A DNA stretch of 64,000 nucleotides from Nitrospirillum iridis (GTDB taxonomy: Bacteria; Pseudomonadota; Alphaproteobacteria; Azospirillales; Azospirillaceae). The translations under genes were made by a program, and so were the position numbers. The notes beneath the pieces are model-generated. The model was given only the letters and a program-made list of their open reading frames with translations. It was not told the origin of the DNA and searched no databases. Shown here piece after piece: positions 18,088-26,204 of the stretch; within the stretch, counting starts at the first letter, position 1; the number at the start of each line of letters is the position of its first letter. The stretch covers positions 384,837 to 448,836 of the forward strand of contig NZ_JACIIZ010000005.1 in NCBI RefSeq assembly GCF_014205765.1, read 5' to 3'.

Positions 18088-18229
18088 GCCCCCACATCCA
18101 CCTTGACCGACATGCCCCGCCACGAGAGCGTCGCCAGACGGCACCCGCCCTGACCAACGGCCTATACCGGCCCCGGCGACTACGCCCGTATATTGCATAC
18201 GATACGAACCGGCCGGGAGCCTTCACGCC

Positions 18230-19348
18230 ATGATCCGATCCGTCGCCCGCGCGCTGCGCGCGCCCGTCCTGCTGAGCGCGCTGCTGGGCGGCACCCCACT
18301 GGCCAGCACGGCCGCCCTTGCCACCACCCCGGCGCCCCCCGTCACCCGCGAGGGCGACGTGTCGGTGACGGACTTCACGTTCAAGAGCGGCGAGACCCTG
18401 CCTGAGGTGCGGCTGCATTACACCACCCTGGGCACACCACACCGCGACGCCAAAGGCAACGTGGACAATGCCGTCCTGATCCTGCACGGCACCGGCGGCA
18501 CCGGCGCCCAGTTCCTGCGCCCGCAGTTCAGCGATGTGCTGTTCCGGCCCGGCGGGGTGCTGGATCCCGCGCGCTACTTCATCATCCTGCCGGACGATGT
18601 CGGCCACGGCCGGTCCACCAAGCCCAGCGACGGCCTGCGCGCCCACTTCCCCAAGTACGACTACGACGACATGGTGGCGCTGGAGCATGAGTTGGTGACC
18701 AGGGGCCTGGGCGTGGACCATCTGCGCCTGGTCATGGGCACATCCATGGGCTGCATGCACGCCTTCGTCTGGGGGGAGACCTACCCCAAGGCCATGGACG
18801 CGCTGATGCCGCTGGCCTGCCTGCCGCAGACCATCGCCGGCCGCAACCGCCTGTGGCGCCAGATGGCCATCAGCGCCATCAAGGCTGATCCCGCCTGGCA
18901 GGGCGGCGACTATGTCGAGCAGCCGCGGCAAGGCCTGCGCACGGCGGCCAGCCTTCTGGTCATCGCCGGCAGCGCGCCCCTTCAAATGCAGAAGGCCTAC
19001 CCCACGCGCGAAGCGGCCGATACCGCCGTGGACACCCTGACCCATGCCCAGATGGACCATGCCGACGCCAACGACCTGATCTATCAGCTGGACGCGTCGC
19101 GCACCTACGATCCGTCGCCCCGGCTGGAAACCATCACCGCCCCCGTCACCTGGATCAATTCCGGCGACGACTTCATCAATCCACCGGAATTGGCCCTGGC
19201 CGAGCAACTGGTGAAGCGCCTGCCCCACGGCCAGTTCATCCTGATCCCCGCCAGCGACCAGACCCATGGCCACGGCACCCATACCTGGGCCGCGCTGTGG
19301 CAGGACAAGCTGGCCGACCTGCTGGCCCGCACGGCGCCCAAAGGCTGA
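18230..19348 (+). CDS. exported MetX-like alpha/beta hydrolase
   Basis: A 372-residue alpha/beta-fold protein of the homoserine O-acetyltransferase-like group, but with an N-terminal signal peptide (cleavage around residue 30), so it acts in the periplasm. Core features: LHYTTLGTPHRDAKGNVDNAVLILHGTGGTG, nucleophile elbow VMGTSMGCMHAFVWG, an acid region WINSGDDFINPPE and a late His in SDQTHGHGTHTW. Exported MetX homologues are generally annotated as hydrolases of unknown substrate, not as methionine enzymes. It is followed by a long hairpin shared with the converging blh gene. CGTAT-ATTGC-ATACG at 18187-18201, about 30 bp upstream, may be an operator. Confidence 0.85.
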   Translation: MIRSVARALRAPVLLSALLGGTPLASTAALATTPAPPVTREGDVSVTDFTFKSGETLPEVRLHYTTLGTPHRDAKGNVDNAVLILHGTGGTGAQFLRPQFSDVLFRPGGVLDPARYFIILPDDVGHGRSTKPSDGLRAHFPKYDYDDMVALEHELVTRGLGVDHLRLVMGTSMGCMHAFVWGETYPKAMDALMPLACLPQTIAGRNRLWRQMAISAIKADPAWQGGDYVEQPRQGLRTAASLLVIAGSAPLQMQKAYPTREAADTAVDTLTHAQMDHADANDLIYQLDASRTYDPSPRLETITAPVTWINSGDDFINPPELALAEQLVKRLPHGQFILIPASDQTHGHGTHTWAALWQDKLADLLARTAPKG

Positions 19349-19352
19349 GAGT

Positions 19353-19388
19353 GCGATCGGTTCGGATGGAAGCGTCCGAACCGATCGC
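19353..19388. terminator. bidirectional terminator hairpin
   Basis: A 14-bp perfect stem GCGATCGGTTCGGA / TCCGAACCGATCGC with an 8-nt loop, between the convergent genes ending at 19348 and 19406. There is no long T-tract on either side. Confidence 0.7.
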
Positions 19389-19405
19389 CCGACGGAACAA
19401 AGACC

Positions 19406-20269
19406 CTATAGGGCGTTCAGCGGAATCTTCAGATAGCGGATGCCGTTATCCTCGGGCGGGGGGAAGTGCCCCGCCCGCACATTCACCTGCACCGAGGGCA
19501 ATAGCAGGCGGGGCATATCCAGACCGGCATCCCGGGCGGTCCGCAACGCCACGAAGCGGTCCTCATCCACACCATCATGCACATGGACGTTGGCCGCGCG
19601 CTGCGCCGCCACCGTGCTTTCCCAGACAAAGACGTCACGGCCCGGCGCCTTGTAGTCGTGGCCGGTGAACAGCCGCGTTTCCGGCGGCAATGCCAGGATG
19701 CGACGGATGGAGCGGTAGAGCTGCCGGGCGTCACCGCCCGGGAAATCCGTGCGGGCGGTGCCATAGTCCGGCTGGAACAAGGTATCACCGACGAAGGCGG
19801 CGTCGCCCACGCGATAGGTGACGTCGGCCGGCGTGTGACCGGGCGTATGCAACGCGGTGATGGCCAGCGATCCGAGGGGAACACCCTCGCCATCCTCAAA
19901 CAGGTGGTCGAAAGGTCGCCCGTCAGCCTGAAAGGCCGGTTCCAGGTTGAAAACGCCCCGGAACACGCGCTGAACCTGGCGGACATGGGCGCCAATGCCG
20001 ATCTTTCCGCCCAGCGCGGCCTGCAGGTAGGGCGCCGCCGTCAGGTGGTCGGCATGAACATGGGTTTCCAGGATCCAGTCCACGGTCAGCCCCCGGGCAC
20101 GCACCGCCCCGATCAGCCGGTCCGCCGACGCGGTGGAGGTACGCCCCGATTTGGGATCGAAATCCAGCACACTGTCGATGATGGCCGCCGCCCTGGTGGC
20201 GGGATCGGCCACCAGATAACTGACGGTGTTGGTGTCGGTATCGAAAAACGCCTGAACATCGGGATGCAT
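19406..20269 (-). CDS. blh: Blh/ETHE1-like MBL-fold persulfide dioxygenase
   Basis: A 287-residue metallo-beta-lactamase-fold protein. The metal motif is ETHVHADHLTAAPYL (His70, His72, Asp74, His75), followed by LHTPGHTPADVTY, AFVGDTLFQPDYGTARTDFPGG and LFTGHDY. This is the ETHE1/Blh lineage, which oxidises glutathione persulfide to sulfite using mononuclear iron. It is divergent from bigR and shares the intergenic operator. The ATG at 20269 is preferred to the GTG at 20272 because of spacing from GGGAGGGG. Sulfite made here could leave through the TauE protein of the same locus. Confidence 0.92.
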   Translation of the reverse strand: MHPDVQAFFDTDTNTVSYLVADPATRAAAIIDSVLDFDPKSGRTSTASADRLIGAVRARGLTVDWILETHVHADHLTAAPYLQAALGGKIGIGAHVRQVQRVFRGVFNLEPAFQADGRPFDHLFEDGEGVPLGSLAITALHTPGHTPADVTYRVGDAAFVGDTLFQPDYGTARTDFPGGDARQLYRSIRRILALPPETRLFTGHDYKAPGRDVFVWESTVAAQRAANVHVHDGVDEDRFVALRTARDAGLDMPRLLLPSVQVNVRAGHFPPPEDNGIRYLKIPLNAL

Positions 20270-20356
20270 CACGCCCCTCCCTCACCTGGAACCGCGCAGC
20301 GGGCCGCCGGTGGCCGCCGCGCTTTTTTCGTTGGCAACGATCGCGCCAGCCGTTAT

Positions 20357-20372
20357 ATTAGTCAAGTCTAAT
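20357..20372. promoter_or_regulatory. candidate BigR operator
   Basis: ATTAG-TCAAGT-CTAAT, a 16-bp inverted repeat in the blh/bigR divergent gap, in an AT-rich stretch. It matches the AT-rich palindrome character of known BigR sites and could repress both directions. Confidence 0.7.
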
Positions 20373-20392
20373 TTAGGCATTAGGAATGTACG

Positions 20393-20737
20393 ATGGATCA
20401 GTCGTTGCCCTTGATGGACCCGGTGGAGATGGAGGCCCGCGCCGCCCAGGCGGAGGCCTTCCTGCGGTCGCTGGCCAGCCGCCACCGGCTGATGATCCTG
20501 TGCACCCTGGTGCAGGGGGAAATGACGGTGGGCGACCTGGGCCACCGGCTGGGCCTGTCGCAATCCAACCTGTCGCAGCATCTGGCCAAGCTGCGGGACG
20601 AAGGGCTGGTCGCGCCCCGGCGTGAGGGAACCGTCATCCACTACCGCATCGGATCGGACAAGGTGGGGCCGATCCTCGGCGCGCTTTATCAACTGTTCTG
20701 CGCCCCGGAAGGCGGGGCCCCGGAGGGTGGGAAATGA
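20393..20737 (+). CDS. bigR: BigR/SqrR-type ArsR-family persulfide sensor
   Basis: A 114-residue ArsR-family winged-helix repressor. The DNA-binding core is LMILCTLVQGEMTVGDLGHR and LSQSNLSQHLAKLRDEGLV, plus REGTVIHYRIG. Two cysteines, Cys37 and Cys103, sit where BigR/SqrR carry the dithiol that forms a di- or trisulfide bridge on exposure to reactive sulfur, relieving repression. The ATG at 20393 has AGGA seven bases upstream. The gene overlaps the YeeE gene by four bases. It should control blh and the downstream transporters through the palindrome at 20357. Confidence 0.93.
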   Translation: MDQSLPLMDPVEMEARAAQAEAFLRSLASRHRLMILCTLVQGEMTVGDLGHRLGLSQSNLSQHLAKLRDEGLVAPRREGTVIHYRIGSDKVGPILGALYQLFCAPEGGAPEGGK

Positions 20738-21159
20738 GTGGTTTCACGCCCTTTGCCGCCGCCGCCGGCGGTGTGTTGATCGGCCTGGCGGCGGCCCTGC
20801 TGTGGTTGGGCATCGGCCGCATCGCCGGCATCAGCGGCATCCTTGGTGGCTTGGCGACCGCCGGGCGGGGTGACCGCGCCTGGCGCACCGCCTTTCTGAT
20901 CGGACTGATGGCCGCCCCCGTCCTGTACGCCCTGACGATGGGGGTGCCGGCACGGTCAGGCCTGACCCCGTCACCCTGGCGGCTGATTCTGGGGGGATTG
21001 CTGGTCGGGGTGGGCACCCGCCTGGGCGGCGGCTGCACCAGCGGCCACGGTGTCTGCGGCCTGGCCCGCTTTTCGCGCCGATCGCTGGCGGCGACCTTGA
21101 CCTTCATGGTCACCGCCATGGCGACCGTCTTCCTGTTGCGCCATGCGTTGGGAGGCTGA
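20734..21159 (+). CDS. YeeE/YedE-family sulfur transporter, first half
   Basis: A 141-residue membrane protein with about four helices. The signature is RLGGGCTSGHGVCGLARFSRRS, which carries the conserved cysteines used for thiosulfate or sulfur-compound transport in the YeeE/TsuA family. It is half the length of full-length TsuA and is paired with the next gene, which supplies the second half. ATGA overlap with bigR and a 3-bp gap to the next gene show an operon. Confidence 0.92.
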   Translation: MSGFTPFAAAAGGVLIGLAAALLWLGIGRIAGISGILGGLATAGRGDRAWRTAFLIGLMAAPVLYALTMGVPARSGLTPSPWRLILGGLLVGVGTRLGGGCTSGHGVCGLARFSRRSLAATLTFMVTAMATVFLLRHALGG

Positions 21160-21162
21160 CTG

Positions 21163-21624
21163 ATGAAGCGTTTCGTGTTCGCGCTGGGCGCCGGCCTGCT
21201 GTTCGGCCTGGGGCTGACGATGTCCGCCATGATCTCCCCCGCGAAGGTGTTGGGTTTCCTGGATGTCGCCAAAATCCGGGCCGGCACCTGGGATCCCAGT
21301 CTGGCCCTGGTCATGGCCACCGCCATTCCGACCGCCTGGCTGGGCGTCGCCCTGGCGGGCCGGCGCGCCCGCCCGTTGGCGGACGACGCCTTCCACGGCC
21401 CCACCGCCAGGCGGGTGGACCGCCGCCTGCTGGCGGGTGCCGCGCTGTTCGGCATCGGGTGGGGTCTGGTGGGCTATTGCCCCGGCCCGGCGCTGGCGGT
21501 CCTTGCCTTGGGTCTGGTGGATCCCGATGGACGGGTCGAGACGTGGATGTTCGTGGCGGCCATGGCCGCCGGCATGGCCGGGTTCAGCCTATGGAATCGG
21601 CTGCCCACCCGGCCGCGGAATTGA
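21163..21624 (+). CDS. DUF6691/YedE sulfur transporter, second half
   Basis: A 153-residue membrane protein of the DUF6691 type, the usual partner of short YeeE proteins. Motifs are GLGLTMSAMISPAKVLGFLD and GIGWGLVGYCPGPALAVLALG, the latter with the conserved Cys. Four or five helices. The two halves probably form a pseudo-dimer equivalent to full-length YeeE and import or export a reduced sulfur species. Its stop overlaps the start of the TauE gene. Confidence 0.92.
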   Translation: MKRFVFALGAGLLFGLGLTMSAMISPAKVLGFLDVAKIRAGTWDPSLALVMATAIPTAWLGVALAGRRARPLADDAFHGPTARRVDRRLLAGAALFGIGWGLVGYCPGPALAVLALGLVDPDGRVETWMFVAAMAAGMAGFSLWNRLPTRPRN

Positions 21625-22406
21625 TGGTCATGCCCATAATCTTGATCCTGGCTTCTGGCGGCGTGGTCGGCTTCACCCTGGGGGTGGTGGGCGGCGGCGG
21701 CTCCATCCTGGCGGTGCCGCTTCTGCTTTATGTCGTTGGCATACCCGATCCCCATGTCGCCATCGGCACAAGCGCCCTTGGCGTCGCCGTCAACGCCTTC
21801 CTCAACCTGGCCCAGCATGCCCGGGCGGGAACGGTGAAATGGCCCTGCGCCGCCGTCTTCGCCGCGACCGGTGTCATCGGCGCCATGGCCGGGTCAACCC
21901 TGGGCAAGGCGGTGGACGGCGCCTGGCTGCTGTCCCTGTTCGCGCTGGTCATGATCGCGGTCGCGGTGTCCATGGTCCGGCGACGCGGGGACCTGGGCGA
22001 CCCACAGGTCCACATCACCCCCGCCATCGCGGCCCGCCTGGTGGCCGTCGGCCTGGCCACGGGTTTCGTGTCGGGCTTTTTCGGCATCGGCGGTGGCTTC
22101 CTGATCGTCCCCGGACTGATGCTGGGCAGTGGCATGACCATCCTGAACGCCGTGGGGTCGTCCCTGTTCTCCGTCGGGACGTTCGGACTCGCCACCGCCG
22201 CCAACTATGCCCGCTCCGGCCTGGTGGATTGGCATGTGGCTGGCTGGTTCATACTGGGCGGCGGCCTGGGCGGGTTCGCCGGGTTGCGGGTCGCCGTGAG
22301 GCTGGCGCGGCGCAAAGCCATGCTGACGCGCGTGTTCGCCGCCATCCTGGTGCTGGTCGCCCTTTACACCCTATACCGCAGCGTCACCGCCCTGGCGGTG
22401 CCGTGA
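21624..22406 (+). CDS. TauE/SafE-family sulfite exporter
   Basis: A 260-residue permease of the TauE/SafE (DUF81) family with about eight helices in two repeats; the repeat signatures are TLGVVGGGGSILAVPLL and SGFFGIGGGFLIVPGLM. Sulfite or sulfoacetate export is known in this family. Next to a persulfide dioxygenase, removal of sulfite produced by Blh is the sensible role. The ATG at 21624 overlaps the upstream stop; an ATG at 21630 is an alternative. It is the last gene of the bigR operon. Confidence 0.9.
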   Translation: MVMPIILILASGGVVGFTLGVVGGGGSILAVPLLLYVVGIPDPHVAIGTSALGVAVNAFLNLAQHARAGTVKWPCAAVFAATGVIGAMAGSTLGKAVDGAWLLSLFALVMIAVAVSMVRRRGDLGDPQVHITPAIAARLVAVGLATGFVSGFFGIGGGFLIVPGLMLGSGMTILNAVGSSLFSVGTFGLATAANYARSGLVDWHVAGWFILGGGLGGFAGLRVAVRLARRKAMLTRVFAAILVLVALYTLYRSVTALAVP

Positions 22407-22416
22407 GAATGGCGGC

Positions 22417-23751
22417 TCAGGCCCCCGGTTGCAGCATGGGCAGCACGTCCTCGACATGCCCGTCGTTGCGCTCCCCCTCGATGGCCAGCAGCCGGACCAG
22501 GAGGGGGTAGACGTCGACGTTGGGAAACTCCGGCACCACGGCGCCACGCCTGAATGCCGGGCCATGAGCCACGAACAGGGCGCCCATCGCGGGGCTGGCC
22601 GTGTCATAGCCATGGTCCCCCAACGAGGCCGGCTTGTCCTTGTTGCGTTCCAGCGTTGCCCGCGTGGTCACCTCCCAGCCATCGTCCGCCAGGCAGAGGA
22701 TGGCGGGTACCCGGTCGTTGGTGCCGTAGCGGAAGCGGGTCGGCAAATCCTGTTTGCGCCAGCATTCCATGTGCTCATGCCGGCCCAGCAGCCGGGCGGC
22801 CACCGCCGCCTGGCCGGGTGCGACACCAATGCCGGCCAGCGGGCCGGTGGTCACCACGTGCAGCGCGGCGGGATCGACCAGATCGTCCAGGATGATGCGC
22901 CGGTCCGGGCCCGTGGCCGTCATGCCATGATCGGAAACGATGACCAGATTGACCGTGTCGAACAGGCCGCGCCGCTTCAGCCCGTCCACCAGACGGGCCA
23001 GGGCCCGATCGACCAGGGCGGAGGCCGCGTCGGCCTGGGCGCTGCCCGGACCCTTCTCATGCTCCGCATGATCAACCTGGTCGAAATAGAGGGTGATGAA
23101 GGATGGCCGCTGGTCACCGGGGAGGTCCATCCAGCCAAGCACGGTGTCCACCCGCTGGTCGGGCGTCACCTTGGCATCGAACGGCTGCCAATGATCGGGG
23201 CGCACGCCTTGAACGGGCGCCTCCGATCCCGGCCAGAACATGACCCCGCTATGCCGGCCCTGCTCCTGCACGCTGACCCATAGGGGAGTCGCCTGGTTCC
23301 ACCAGCGGGCATCAGCCACCGCGGTGTGGTCGTTCATGGAAAAGACGCCCAGTTCCGCATCCTCCATCGCGTTGTTCACGATGCCGTGGTGATCGGGATA
23401 GAGACCCGTCACCAGGGTGTAGTGGTTGGGAAACGTCAGCGATGGGAAAGAGGGGCGCATGGATTTGGCCCGCACGCCGTCGGCCGCCACCGCCGCCAAT
23501 GTGGGCGTCGCGCCCCGATCGATCTGGTCGGCGCGGAAGCCATCGATGGACACCAGGATCACGGGCGGCGGCACGGCATCGGCAACGTAGGCCGGGGGCG
23601 GCGGGGCGGCCGCGCTGGGCAGGGGCGCGCCGTCGGGAACATCAATGCACCCGGATAGCGCCGCCATGGCCGCCATCGCCATCCCCAGGCCTGACCGCCC
23701 CCAGCGCCGAAAATACGCCCGCCCGGAATACATCCCCCGAAAATACACCAT
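22417..23751 (-). CDS. NPP-type phosphodiesterase/nucleotide pyrophosphatase lipoprotein
   Basis: A 444-residue alkaline-phosphatase-superfamily enzyme. A lipobox LSGC at 32-35 indicates outer-membrane or periplasmic anchoring. Metal and catalytic motifs fit the bacterial nucleotide pyrophosphatase/phosphodiesterase group: LVSIDGFRADQI (Asp70), SLTFPNHYTLVTGLYPDHHG with Thr106 as nucleophile, YFDQVDHAEHEKGPGS, VIVSDHGM and ASLGDHGYD. Expected substrates are nucleotides, phosphodiesters or pyrophosphates. It is 160 bp downstream of the alpha-galactosidase on the same strand. The start at 23751 is preferred; the ATG at 23733 has its purine run too close. Confidence 0.92.
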   Translation of the reverse strand: MVYFRGMYSGRAYFRRWGRSGLGMAMAAMAALSGCIDVPDGAPLPSAAAPPPPAYVADAVPPPVILVSIDGFRADQIDRGATPTLAAVAADGVRAKSMRPSFPSLTFPNHYTLVTGLYPDHHGIVNNAMEDAELGVFSMNDHTAVADARWWNQATPLWVSVQEQGRHSGVMFWPGSEAPVQGVRPDHWQPFDAKVTPDQRVDTVLGWMDLPGDQRPSFITLYFDQVDHAEHEKGPGSAQADAASALVDRALARLVDGLKRRGLFDTVNLVIVSDHGMTATGPDRRIILDDLVDPAALHVVTTGPLAGIGVAPGQAAVAARLLGRHEHMECWRKQDLPTRFRYGTNDRVPAILCLADDGWEVTTRATLERNKDKPASLGDHGYDTASPAMGALFVAHGPAFRRGAVVPEFPNVDVYPLLVRLLAIEGERNDGHVEDVLPMLQPGA

Positions 23752-23911
23752 GATGATGCCGCGCCCCCGATGTCACCCGAACCACCGGTGTGACACGGGC
23801 GTCGCCCGCCCCGCCCGTCGCCCGGCATGACCCGGGATGGGCCAGCGCCGGCGACGGACTGATCAATTTCCGAGGAAGAGCCGGGCCTTGATGCCCAAGG
23901 CTAACGGCCGA

Positions 23912-25126
23912 TCAGACCGCGGGGCGGATGGTCACCATGACCACGCCATGGGACGCAACCTCGGCCGTGTAGGCGCCTTTGACCGTGCCCTGATCCTTGG
24001 CCAACCACAGGTCGCGCACCTTCGCCGGCACCTTCGCCGGGAATCCCAGGTCGGTCCAGTTGACGGTGATCTTGGCCGGCGCGACGCCACGGTTCAACAG
24101 CACCACCGCGCGGTCGCCGCTGGCCAGCGGGCGGGCCCAGACCTCCAGGTCGCCCTGTTTGGCCACGCGACGCCCCTGGGCGCCCAGGGGATCCTGGTCC
24201 ACGGCGATGACCTCGGCATTCGTCAGGATGGCCTTGGTCGCGGGCGACATGGTGGTGAGGTCGTTCCCGGCGATCAGGGGGGCCGCCATCAACGCCCACA
24301 GGCTGAAGTGCGAGCGGTATTCCGTATCGGTCATGCCGCCGTTGCCCACCTCCAGCATGTCGGGATCGTTCCAATGGCCCGGGCCGGCATAAGGGTAGAG
24401 GTCGGCCTGAAGATCCACGATGTCCATGACGCCCAGGGAATAAGTCTTCTTGCCCTGCCAGCCGTCATAGATATCGCCGGTGCTGCGCCACAGATTGCCC
24501 ACGTTCTGCGCCCACAGCCAGGGCTTGGCCGTGCCCCATTCGCACATGCTGAAGACGATATCGCGGCCCGACGCCCGAAGCGCGTCACTCATCAGCGTAT
24601 AGGCGGCCTTGGCATCCAGCGTGCCGGTATAGCACCAGTCGTACTTCAGGTAATCCACGCCCCACGCGGCATACTGGGCCGCGTCCTGATACTCATGCCC
24701 CAGACTGCCCGGCCGCTTGCCGCATGTCATCTTGCCGGCGTCGGAATAGATGCCGAACTTCAGGCCCTTGGAATGGATGTAGTCGGCGAGCGCCTTGAGC
24801 CCCGAGGGAAAGCGGACCGGGTCAGCCTGCATGTCGCCGTGGGCGTCGCGCCCGCCATGCCAACAGTCATCGATCACCACATATTTATAGCCGGCGCCGG
24901 CCATGCCGGTGGCGACCAGGGCATCGGCGGCTTTGCGAATGACCTCTTCATTGATTTCACAGCCGAATTTGTTCCAGGTGTTCCAGCCCATGGGTGGCGT
25001 CAGGGCCAGGCCATTGGCGGGGCGCGGCGGCTCGACATCATTGGGATCATCGGCCAACGCCGGGGGGGCCAGCAACAGCAGCGGCACGAAAAGCAAGGCA
25101 GCCAGGGCCAGAAGCACTCTGCGCAT
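23912..25126 (-). CDS. secreted GH27 alpha-galactosidase
   Basis: A 404-residue glycoside hydrolase family 27 enzyme with a signal peptide (LLALAALLFVPLLLLAPPALA). Landmarks are TPPMGWNTWNKFGCEINEE, VIDDCWHGGRDAHG, the nucleophile in YLKYDWCY (Asp163), FSMCEWG, and the acid/base region GPGHWNDPDMLEVGN (Asp254). A C-terminal beta-sandwich follows (VVLLNRGVAPAKITVNW). It should release alpha-galactosyl residues from oligosaccharides or galactomannan in the periplasm or outside. No transporter or regulator of sugar use is adjacent. GAGGAAA precedes the ATG. An AT-rich promoter lies upstream. Confidence 0.96.
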   Translation of the reverse strand: MRRVLLALAALLFVPLLLLAPPALADDPNDVEPPRPANGLALTPPMGWNTWNKFGCEINEEVIRKAADALVATGMAGAGYKYVVIDDCWHGGRDAHGDMQADPVRFPSGLKALADYIHSKGLKFGIYSDAGKMTCGKRPGSLGHEYQDAAQYAAWGVDYLKYDWCYTGTLDAKAAYTLMSDALRASGRDIVFSMCEWGTAKPWLWAQNVGNLWRSTGDIYDGWQGKKTYSLGVMDIVDLQADLYPYAGPGHWNDPDMLEVGNGGMTDTEYRSHFSLWALMAAPLIAGNDLTTMSPATKAILTNAEVIAVDQDPLGAQGRRVAKQGDLEVWARPLASGDRAVVLLNRGVAPAKITVNWTDLGFPAKVPAKVRDLWLAKDQGTVKGAYTAEVASHGVVMVTIRPAV

Positions 25127-25189
25127 GGGGACGTTTCCTCAAGGTGACCCGCAGGGTCGTTTCTTGGACGGCCAATGCCGCCATGGCCA

Positions 25190-25228
25190 ATTATAAGATA
25201 AATAAACCATTTTTAAAAAATTAAATTG
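25190..25228 (-). promoter_or_regulatory. AT-rich promoter region of the alpha-galactosidase
   Basis: On the minus strand TATAAT (25195-25190) is preceded by an unusually A/T-rich tract up to about 25225 that could act as an UP element. The -35 is poor (TTTTAA at 17 bp), so activation by a regulator is plausible. Confidence 0.45.
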
Positions 25229-25251
25229 GCGCCGGTTTCTCCCCATATGAC

Positions 25252-25280
25252 AGAACCCCGGGGACTGCCCCCGGGGTTCT
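25252..25280. terminator. strong hairpin, probable terminator
   Basis: A 12-bp perfect stem AGAACCCCGGGG / CCCCGGGGTTCT with a short loop. It lies downstream of the Pro-rich protein gene (minus) and lacks a T-tract. Confidence 0.55.
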
Positions 25281-25299
25281 CAAACACCGCTGCTTTAGG

Positions 25300-25360
25300 G
25301 CAGATTGCCCAAAGGCGGCATCGCCTTTGGGCGTGAAGCTGCTCGCGGACAGACTCAGCT
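25300..25360. repeat. interspersed palindromic repeat, copy C
   Basis: GGCAGATTGC, a perfect 11-bp hairpin GCCCAAAGGCG-GCAT-CGCCTTTGGGC, then GCTGCTCGCGGACAGACTC. An 11-bp inverted repeat GCTATAGCCGG / CCGGCTATAGC (25358-25368, 25391-25401) follows directly. Confidence 0.85.
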
Positions 25361-25414
25361 ATAGCCGGATGTGGTTCCGATTAAACGCAGCCGGCTATAG
25401 CCCATCAGGGATGG

Positions 25415-25954
25415 TTACGGCCGCGGGTTGCCCGGCTGGCTGGGTGCGGCGCCGTCCGGGCTGGCCGGTGGCGGGGGCGGCGGAGCCGCTTCCTCATTGT
25501 TCTGGCCAGGATCAGACTTCTTGTGAGCCATGTGCCTGGACGCCTTCCTGGACTTGGCGGCCTTGCCCTTGTCGTCGTTCGGGTCATGGGGCGGCAGGGG
25601 CTGCACCACCGGCGGCTTTTCCGTGACCATCCCGCCCGATGGGCCGCTGGGCGAGGTGTAGGACGAACTCTGATCCGACGGCGCCGGCGGCATGGTGGAG
25701 GGGGTCCCGGTGTCGGGCTGGCCGCGATCGCCAGGCAAGGTATGGGAATTGGATGGGCTGGGTGAGGTGGCGTCCGGCGCCGGCGGGACCGTGGACGGTG
25801 TCATGCCCTGGCGGCTGGGCATGCCCATATCTTCGGACGGGACGGTCTGCGCCCAGGCGGCGACGCTCAGAACCGGAGCGGAAGCAAGGCCAGCGACCAG
25901 TGTCATCGCTGTCGCGGTGCGGGCCCAGCCCGTGGTGGTCAATTTCGTTAACAT
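25415..25954 (-). CDS. low-complexity exported Pro/Ser-rich protein
   Basis: A 179-residue secreted protein. The ATG at 25954 has GGAGG upstream and starts a signal peptide (TAMTLVAGLASAPVLSVAAWAQ). The mature part is disordered: a Pro/Ser/Thr-rich stretch, then a Lys/Arg/His-rich patch (GKAAKSRKASRHMAHKK) and a polyproline tail (EEAAPPPPPPASPDG). No known domain. The upstream region carries a motif nearly identical to that of the poly-His gene at 26462, which suggests shared regulation. The longer frame to 26089 is not supported. Confidence 0.7.
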   Translation of the reverse strand: MLTKLTTTGWARTATAMTLVAGLASAPVLSVAAWAQTVPSEDMGMPSRQGMTPSTVPPAPDATSPSPSNSHTLPGDRGQPDTGTPSTMPPAPSDQSSSYTSPSGPSGGMVTEKPPVVQPLPPHDPNDDKGKAAKSRKASRHMAHKKSDPGQNNEEAAPPPPPPASPDGAAPSQPGNPRP

Positions 25955-26000
25955 GGGTCGTCCTCCATTCCTTTCAGAAGGGTGTGACATCAAGGGGACC

Positions 26001-26040
26001 GCCCAATGGTGGCGAAAAAGCGTCGCCGAACCGCAAATTA
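26001..26040 (-). promoter_or_regulatory. shared upstream motif, copy 1
   Basis: Minus-strand reading: GTTCGGCGACGC followed by TTTTTCGCCACCATTGGG, about 45 bp ahead of the start at 25954. It matches the motif at 26521-26560 base for base over the TTTTTCGCCACCATTGGG part. Confidence 0.65.
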
Positions 26041-26204
26041 TGGGGTGTGGGCGGGGGTATCTCCTTTGCCCCGGCGGGGATATCGGCAAGCGCCAGGGTG
26101 GAAGCGGATATGGAAACGCCCTGGGGGACAGGAAAGTTCCACCAGGGCGTTCCCAAGGGGGGGATCACGACCTATCTAACAGCCGCTCGTGAAGGCGCCC
26201 CCCT

